This document shows, one piece after another, positions 22,597 to 26,850 of a stretch of 26,850 nt of DNA. This DNA is from RGIG4097 sp964599875. Its GTDB lineage: Bacteria; Bacillota; Clostridia; Christensenellales; CAG-917. The stretch covers positions 1-26,850 of the forward strand of contig CAZRHE010000021.1 in NCBI GenBank assembly GCA_964599875.1. The letters run 5' to 3'. The notes under the pieces are model-generated. The model was not told the DNA's origin and ran no database searches. It saw only the letters and a program-made list of their open reading frames with translations. The position numbers and the translations under genes are program-made. How positions within the stretch are numbered: the first letter of the stretch is position 1; every line of letters starts with the position of its first letter.

Positions 22597-23787
22597 ATGG
22601 ATAAAAAATACGACGTCATCATCATAGGCGGGGGCGCAAGCGGTCTATTTCTTGCGAGCGAACTTCCCGTCGGCAAAAAAATCGCGATTCTCGAAGCCAA
22701 CGACAGAGTGGGCAAAAAATTGCTTGCGACGGGCAACGGGAAATGCAATCTCACCAACCTCGACATGACCATAGTGCATTACAATCGTCCGTCATATGTC
22801 GAGGGATTTTTGGATCGTTTCGACGCGCACGACGCCATAGCGACCTTTGAAAGAATGGGGCTTCTCACCAAAGTCGTGGACAAGCGCGTCTATCCTTATT
22901 CAGAATGTGCGTCGAGCGTCCTCGACGTGTTAAGGAACGCGGTTGCAAGAGCGGGCGTCGAAGTGCTGACCGGACATATAGTCAACTCGATAGACAACTA
23001 CGCAGACGTCTTCACAGTGCAAGGCGTAATCAAGGACGGCGACAACAAACGCTCCTTCTCTCTCACTGCGGACACCGTCGTTTTGGCAACGGGTTCCAAC
23101 GCGACTTTCGGGCGCAACAGTCACGCGCTATACGAGGCACTCGGTCACACAACAAGGACTTTATCCCCCTCTTTGGTGCCTATAAAGACCGAAAAAGAAC
23201 CGATTAAAGGGCTTTCGGGCGTCCGCGTAAAAGCAGGCGTAAGGCTCGGTTATCGCTACGAAATCGGCGAAGTTTTGTTTAAAGATTTCGGGTTGAGCGG
23301 TATCGCCGTTTTCAATATGTCGAACGAACTCGCAAGAGGTGCGGCAAAAATCGGCGACGTAATTTGTATCGACTTTATGCCCGAATACAGTCAGGCGGAA
23401 GTGGAATCGCTGCTGCGCAAACGCGGAAATATCCGCGTCGGGGAATTACTCGTCGGCACCTTCCATTCCAAAGTCGTCGACCGCATTTTGTGGCAAGCAA
23501 AAGTTTCTCCCGACGAGCCCGCGCAACCCAAAATCACCGCTATCGCGAAAGCCATAAAACGCTACCCTATCACCGTCGAAGGTCTTGGCGACGTCAGCCT
23601 TTGCCAAGTGATTTCGGGCGGACTTAATCCAAAAGAATTCGACGACAACCTCATGTCAACTAAATGCAAAAACGCCTACGCAATCGGAGAGGCTCTCGAC
23701 GTAGACGGCGACTCCGGCGGATACAATCTACAATGGGCGTGGACAAGCGCGAAAGTCGTTGCGGACGCAATCAAGCGCGAATTCTAA
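22597..23787 (+). CDS. FAD-dependent oxidoreductase, HI0933 (BaiN/aminoacetone oxidase-like) family
   Basis: This 396-residue flavoprotein has a Rossmann FAD-binding motif at the N-terminus (IIIGGGASGLF, 8-18), the family motif ATGNGKCNLTN shortly after, and the C-terminal signature DVDGDSGGYNLQWAWTSAKV that closes the FAD site. The family is common but biochemically poorly defined; names such as aminoacetone oxidase or BaiN reductase are transferred by similarity. The start at 22597 fits homologues (MDKKYDVIIIGGG). An in-frame ATG at 22570 would lie inside the promoter. There is no Shine-Dalgarno before 22597, and the predicted transcript begins there. It is not in an operon; the next feature downstream is the tRNA-Lys-associated repeat. 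Confidence 0.93.
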   Translation: MDKKYDVIIIGGGASGLFLASELPVGKKIAILEANDRVGKKLLATGNGKCNLTNLDMTIVHYNRPSYVEGFLDRFDAHDAIATFERMGLLTKVVDKRVYPYSECASSVLDVLRNAVARAGVEVLTGHIVNSIDNYADVFTVQGVIKDGDNKRSFSLTADTVVLATGSNATFGRNSHALYEALGHTTRTLSPSLVPIKTEKEPIKGLSGVRVKAGVRLGYRYEIGEVLFKDFGLSGIAVFNMSNELARGAAKIGDVICIDFMPEYSQAEVESLLRKRGNIRVGELLVGTFHSKVVDRILWQAKVSPDEPAQPKITAIAKAIKRYPITVEGLGDVSLCQVISGGLNPKEFDDNLMSTKCKNAYAIGEALDVDGDSGGYNLQWAWTSAKVVADAIKREF

Positions 23788-23926
23788 ACAACCTAATCAA
23801 ATATCACATTTCCTCCTTGCTTAACGCGTTATAGTTTTGCGGACTTTACAACTTTTGCACAGGAGGATTTTTCATCTCTGCCCTATGCCCAAAAATAATC
23901 AAACGAACGTTTCAAATCAAAATGCA

Positions 23927-24106
23927 ACAACCTCGGCAAACCGAGGTTGTGGTGCGCCTTCAGGGATTCGAATAATAGCGGAACGAGTGAGTTTACTCAT
24001 TTAGTGCAACGTCAGCCGGGACACGTCGCTGGTTCGGCAACGTAGTTGCGCGTGCAAGGCACGCTGACTACCAAAGGCAAAATAAAAACCTCGGTTGTCC
24101 GAGGTT
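23927..24106 (-). repeat. 158-bp duplication of the tRNA-Lys 3' end with a structured spacer
   Basis: Read in the tRNA direction (minus), the intact tRNA-Lys is followed by its terminator. About 110 bp of hairpin-rich spacer comes next (24082-23973), then a second T-loop-to-CCA end of tRNA-Lys (23972-23950), then a second terminator-like hairpin (23950-23927). The spacer is clearly related to the spacer of the 166-bp units at tRNA-Ser: it shares ATGAGTAAACTCACTCG, CCGCTATT, GGCTGACG and GCGTGCC blocks in the same order. The Lys version is more diverged and has one extra copy rather than three. Confidence 0.82.
24081..24106 (-). terminator. Intrinsic terminator of the tRNA-Gly/tRNA-Lys unit
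   Basis: An 8-bp stem AACCTCGG/CCGAGGTT with loop TTGT. On the minus strand TTTTTATTT follows. It starts two bases after the CCA end of tRNA-Lys. Confidence 0.8.
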
Positions 24107-24107
24107 G

Positions 24108-24183
24108 TGGTGCGCCTTCAGGGATTCGAACCCGGGACCCACTGATTAAGAGTCAGTTGCTCTACCAGCTGAGCTAAAGGCGC
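24108..24183 (-). tRNA. tRNA-Lys (anticodon CUU), CCA encoded
   Basis: The 76-nt cloverleaf has acceptor GCGCCTT/AAGGCGC, a D-arm with AGCTCAGCTGGTAGAGC, anticodon stem ACTGA/TCAGT with loop CTCTTAA (CTT), and T-loop TTCGAAT. The T-stem CCGGG/CCCTG has one C-U mismatch at 50-64. It is transcribed with tRNA-Gly, six bases apart. Confidence 0.96.
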
Positions 24184-24189
24184 ATACTA

Positions 24190-24264
24190 TGGAGCGGGAG
24201 ACGGGATTCGGACCCGCGACTTTCACCTTGGCAAGGTGACACTCTACCACTGAGTCACTCCCGC
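24190..24264 (-). tRNA. tRNA-Gly (anticodon GCC), CCA encoded
   Basis: The 75-nt cloverleaf has acceptor GCGGGAG/CTCCCGC, anticodon stem TCACC/GGTGA with loop TTGCCAA (GCC), and T-stem GCGGG/CCCGT. The T-loop reads TCCGAAT instead of the near-universal TTCGAAT, so position 55 is C rather than U. It is the first gene of a Gly-Lys tRNA unit. Confidence 0.95.
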
Positions 24265-24275
24265 ATAGCGCAATA

Positions 24276-24304
24276 ACTATATCAAACATAGAGGAAAAAT
24301 GCAA
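24276..24304 (-). promoter_or_regulatory. Promoter of the tRNA-Gly/tRNA-Lys unit
   Basis: On the minus strand: TTGCAT (24299-24304), 17 bp, TATAGT (24276-24281), just upstream of the tRNA-Gly 5' end. Confidence 0.7.
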
Positions 24305-24350
24305 CCGTTTTTAGCAAAGTTTCTGAATTTTTCTTCGAGAACTGTTTTGC

Positions 24351-24378
24351 TTTACAAGAAAAAAATTTGTGATATAAT
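24351..24378 (+). promoter_or_regulatory. Promoter of tRNA-Leu
   Basis: TTTACA (24351-24356), 16 bp, TATAAT (24373-24378). The mature tRNA begins nine bases after the -10 box. It diverges from the tRNA-Gly promoter. Confidence 0.7.
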
Positions 24379-24387
24379 GTTCTCGTT

Positions 24388-24470
<83 letters not shown>

Positions 24471-24473
24471 ACA

Positions 24474-24502
24474 AAAATCCCTGTGCTATTCGCAGGGATT
24501 TT
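24474..24502. terminator. Terminator shared by tRNA-Leu and the nuclease gene
   Basis: A 10-bp perfect stem AAAATCCCTG/CAGGGATTTT lies four bases after the tRNA-Leu CCA and 11 bases after the stop of the minus-strand nuclease gene, with T runs on both strands. Confidence 0.85.
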
Positions 24503-24512
24503 GCTTTAAATA

Positions 24513-25646
24513 TTATTTACTTGATTTTGTTCTATTGTGTTCCATGCAGAGCATTTGGCAATTTTCTAATGTTGTTTTCCCCCCTTCAATCCAAGGTGTT
24601 ATATGATCTCCTTCCATTTCTTTATATTCATAATGCGTTTTTTCTCTATGCTCGGCAACACAGTGAGGACATATACCCTTCTGCATTTCGTATTTTTGAC
24701 GTTTTATATTATCATCAAATTGACGCAAGTTTAGATATTTTAATTTACGAGTTAAAACATACCAATAAATACCCTTTTTGTTTTCGACTTCGCTATCCAA
24801 CATTAAACGTGATATTTCATCTTCAAGTTTGTTTGAGTCAAGCGACTTTGACGAAAATTCATTATATAACAACCCCCAATCAATTCCACACATTTCCTTT
24901 CTATAACATTTGAATTTGACCTTAACCCAATCGATTACATTTTTAAAATAAAGCCATAATTCATCTGCATTTTCATCGTGTTGGTGTTCAGACATATATT
25001 CCTCTATGCTCTTGTTTTCTTTTGCCGAAATCCATTTTAATGCAATTTCTAAAAGTCCCTGTCTGTTGACTTCTGACTTGTGATATCCTTTTGAGATTAA
25101 GCTTGCAACGCAATTATTTTTACTGAAAAATGATTTTGCGCTGGTGAGCCAAGTACCCGTATAATTTGCATTTCGTAATTCTTGCTCTTTCAGTTTCAGT
25201 CCCGCAATATTAATTACCCTAAACCAAGCAAGGCGTTCTTCGTCGTTGCCCTCACAAAAATAAACTAATAATTTGTAATCTAGTATCCTATCTTTTTCTG
25301 TCCGTGTTAAGTTACCGAACTTTTTGGGAGTAACGGCACCAGCAACGTCCACTTCAATAGAAAAGTCGTTGTTGACATATTGACAAATACTCACCGTGCG
25401 TTGTTGTCCGTCTAAAACCTCGAACGTGCCGTCATCGTTTTTTACCCAATACATAACGTTAAGAGGAAAGCCCTTATTGATTGTTTCGATAACAGCATTA
25501 CGCTCTTTTTCTCCGTAAACAAATTCGCGTTGATATTTCGGACGAATATTCAACTTCCCGTCATAACCAATAACGCCATTCTCGTCATTGTCTACATAGT
25601 TTTTTACCACATCTCTAATCGGTATTTCGTGTAATTCTATTTTCAT
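24513..25646 (-). CDS. DUF262 (GmrSD-like) protein with C-terminal HNH nuclease
   Basis: This 377-residue protein is probably a DNA endonuclease of a defence module. The N-terminal DUF262 domain has RPKYQREFVY (35-44) and DGQQR (79-83), the conserved pattern of the GmrS/ParB-like nucleotide-hydrolysing fold. A helical middle region follows. The C-terminal domain is a zinc-supported HNH nuclease: CPHC (326-329), GDHI with catalytic His348, Asn362 in TLENC, and CMEHN with Cys367 and His370. GmrSD-type enzymes usually carry DUF1524 instead of this classical HNH. Its ATG overlaps the stop of the upstream methyltransferase by four bases (ATGA), so the two are translated together. Base composition is clearly more AT-rich than the housekeeping genes, suggesting transfer. 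Activity on modified or unmodified DNA cannot be decided from sequence. Confidence 0.9.
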   Translation of the reverse strand: MKIELHEIPIRDVVKNYVDNDENGVIGYDGKLNIRPKYQREFVYGEKERNAVIETINKGFPLNVMYWVKNDDGTFEVLDGQQRTVSICQYVNNDFSIEVDVAGAVTPKKFGNLTRTEKDRILDYKLLVYFCEGNDEERLAWFRVINIAGLKLKEQELRNANYTGTWLTSAKSFFSKNNCVASLISKGYHKSEVNRQGLLEIALKWISAKENKSIEEYMSEHQHDENADELWLYFKNVIDWVKVKFKCYRKEMCGIDWGLLYNEFSSKSLDSNKLEDEISRLMLDSEVENKKGIYWYVLTRKLKYLNLRQFDDNIKRQKYEMQKGICPHCVAEHREKTHYEYKEMEGDHITPWIEGGKTTLENCQMLCMEHNRTKSSK

Positions 25647-26797
25647 TTGCTTTTTCTCCTAATAATTACTCTCGCATAAATGCTTGAATACAATTCATCT
25701 GTTTCTGCATCTCGAAACGCCGGGAGTTTTCTATCATATTGTGGATTATATTTTTTATATAAAGTTCCTTTAGCGTTATATGTATATTTTCCAGTGGGCG
25801 TGCCGTTTTCAAGTATCTCCATTTTTTTATTGCAAGTAAAATTTATACTACCAACAATTCCCAAAGCGACAATCTCAAATTGCTTTGGGTTATATTTATC
25901 AAGAAATGTAATGGGCACACCTATTTCGCCGTCATAATCGCACGGAATGTCTGTATATGTATTAACGTTAATAGCATCATAATTATCATATTTTGGATAT
26001 TCGTCCGCATTATAATTTTTATGAAAATGTAACCACTCGGAATGTTTTGCAACCGGAAGATTTGTAAACCAACAGGATGTTGAAACTCGAACCATCTTTT
26101 TGCCGTTTACGATTTTATGATACTTTTCGCAAGAATCTGGGACAAAAAAATACATTCCTACATTGAAATTTGTATAGCCAGTACGTATTTTGTCTTCCTG
26201 AAACAATTTAAATATTTCTTTATACGTTAAAGCGTTCGTATTCCCCATTATAATAAAATCTTTGTTGTATGTTTCAAGTTGCTCAACATATTCCCTAAAC
26301 AGAGAAAACGGAGGATTGGTTACAACAACATCGGCTTCTTTTAAAAGTTCAATACATTCTTCTGACCTAAAATCTCCATTCCCTTGCAATAGAGTCATTG
26401 CGTTCTTTTCGTTTTTAAGCAAATATTCCACGTCAGACAAATCGACTGCGCCATCACCATTGTAATCGTCGACCTCGCATATTGCAATTTTATATGCACG
26501 CCTATTTTTATTAGGAATCCGTATTTCTTCCATGTCCGGGAAAAATGATAGTTGAGAATAAGCAATAGGAGAACTATCATAGCATGTCGCAATTAATTTT
26601 TTCAAACCGAGAATATTAAAATTCATCGCAAAATACTTGAAAAAATTGCTTTCATATGGGTCGTCACAATTACAAAAAATAGTTTTTCCGAACAACTGTT
26701 CCTTGTAATGTTTTAATTCATTTTCAATATCTACAAGTTGCGTGTAAAACTCATCTGCTTTGTTTTTCTTTGCAACGTCCATTAATTTTGTTGCCAT
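25643..26797 (-). CDS. EcoRI-family adenine-specific DNA methyltransferase
   Basis: This 384-residue protein should methylate adenine in a specific DNA site using S-adenosylmethionine. It resembles the M.EcoRI family (PF13651): KADEFYTQLVDIENEL near the start, FCNCDDPYESNFFKYF (41-56), and the catalytic motif NPPF (161-164) in VVTNPPFSLFREYV. It is longer than M.EcoRI (326). The start at 26797 is supported by AAAGGAG ten bases upstream; the frame stays open to 26842, near the window edge. Residues 111-122 form a perfect EF-hand-like loop (D-x-N-x-D-G-x-V-D-x-x-D). It is upstream of and overlaps the DUF262-HNH gene, a methylase-first order that suits a restriction-modification pair. The gene is AT-rich relative to the rest of the window. 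Confidence 0.92.
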   Translation of the reverse strand: MATKLMDVAKKNKADEFYTQLVDIENELKHYKEQLFGKTIFCNCDDPYESNFFKYFAMNFNILGLKKLIATCYDSSPIAYSQLSFFPDMEEIRIPNKNRRAYKIAICEVDDYNGDGAVDLSDVEYLLKNEKNAMTLLQGNGDFRSEECIELLKEADVVVTNPPFSLFREYVEQLETYNKDFIIMGNTNALTYKEIFKLFQEDKIRTGYTNFNVGMYFFVPDSCEKYHKIVNGKKMVRVSTSCWFTNLPVAKHSEWLHFHKNYNADEYPKYDNYDAINVNTYTDIPCDYDGEIGVPITFLDKYNPKQFEIVALGIVGSINFTCNKKMEILENGTPTGKYTYNAKGTLYKKYNPQYDRKLPAFRDAETDELYSSIYARVIIRRKSK

Positions 26798-26850
26798 ACA
26801 TTCGATGCTCCTTTTACGATAAAAATGAGCATCAAATATCACAATCGATG

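Noticed and set aside
23788..23880. Terminator with arms TCCTCC and GGAGGA after the oxidoreductase
   Set aside because: The arms are short and separated by more than 40 bases, with no convincing stem, so no terminator is claimed here.

Overview
The window looks like a chromosomal segment of an uncultured, mid-GC Bacillota (Clostridia-like) bacterium. The evidence is consensus sigma-A promoters with 16-18 bp spacers, strong AGGAGG-type ribosome binding sites, many intrinsic terminators, Gram-positive-style lipoprotein signal peptides, a Bacillus-like BmpA/NupOPQ transporter, and a single-chain iron-sulfur serine dehydratase. Genus and species cannot be read from the sequence.

Layout. 1-390: gene-free, hairpin-rich, repeat-like DNA. 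391-5422: a small lipoprotein (minus), divergent from a CtpE-like cation P-type ATPase, then a GPH-family sugar symporter. 5581-8823: typA/bipA (minus) and an L-serine ammonia-lyase (plus). 8824-9910: an unusual tRNA-Ser(UGA) locus. The intact tRNA is preceded by a duplicated promoter-proximal segment and tRNA 5' half carrying a roughly 100-bp insert. It is followed by three identical 166-bp tandem units plus a partial fourth, each starting with the 3' end of that tRNA. 9911-11298: a cyclase-family metal hydrolase and a nucleotidyltransferase. 11402-17284 (minus): a purine salvage and uptake operon, xpt-bmp-nupO-nupP-nupQ, with a perfect-consensus promoter and a structured leader that is not a canonical purine riboswitch. 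17640-20714 (minus): a zinc-ribbon polytopic membrane protein and a MORN-repeat protein. 20889-20979: tRNA-Ser(CGA), with a second copy of the D-loop insert just upstream. 21254-23787: an M18 aminopeptidase (minus) and a FAD-dependent HI0933-family oxidoreductase (plus). 23927-24470: tRNA-Lys and tRNA-Gly (minus) divergent from tRNA-Leu (plus). The tRNA-Lys is followed by a diverged relative of the 166-bp unit. 24513-26797 (minus): an AT-rich two-gene cassette, an EcoRI-family adenine methyltransferase overlapping a DUF262-HNH nuclease, probably a restriction-modification-like defence module acquired beside the tRNA genes.

The most unusual content is the set of two tRNA-parasitic repeat families. 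One (105 bp, two loci) sits inside the D-loop of tRNA-Ser 5'-half copies, and the few differences between its copies fit a conserved RNA fold. The other (158-166 bp units, two loci) duplicates the T-loop-to-CCA end and terminator of its host tRNA. I recognise neither. The xpt leader and the methyltransferase/DUF262-HNH pair are the next most interesting features.
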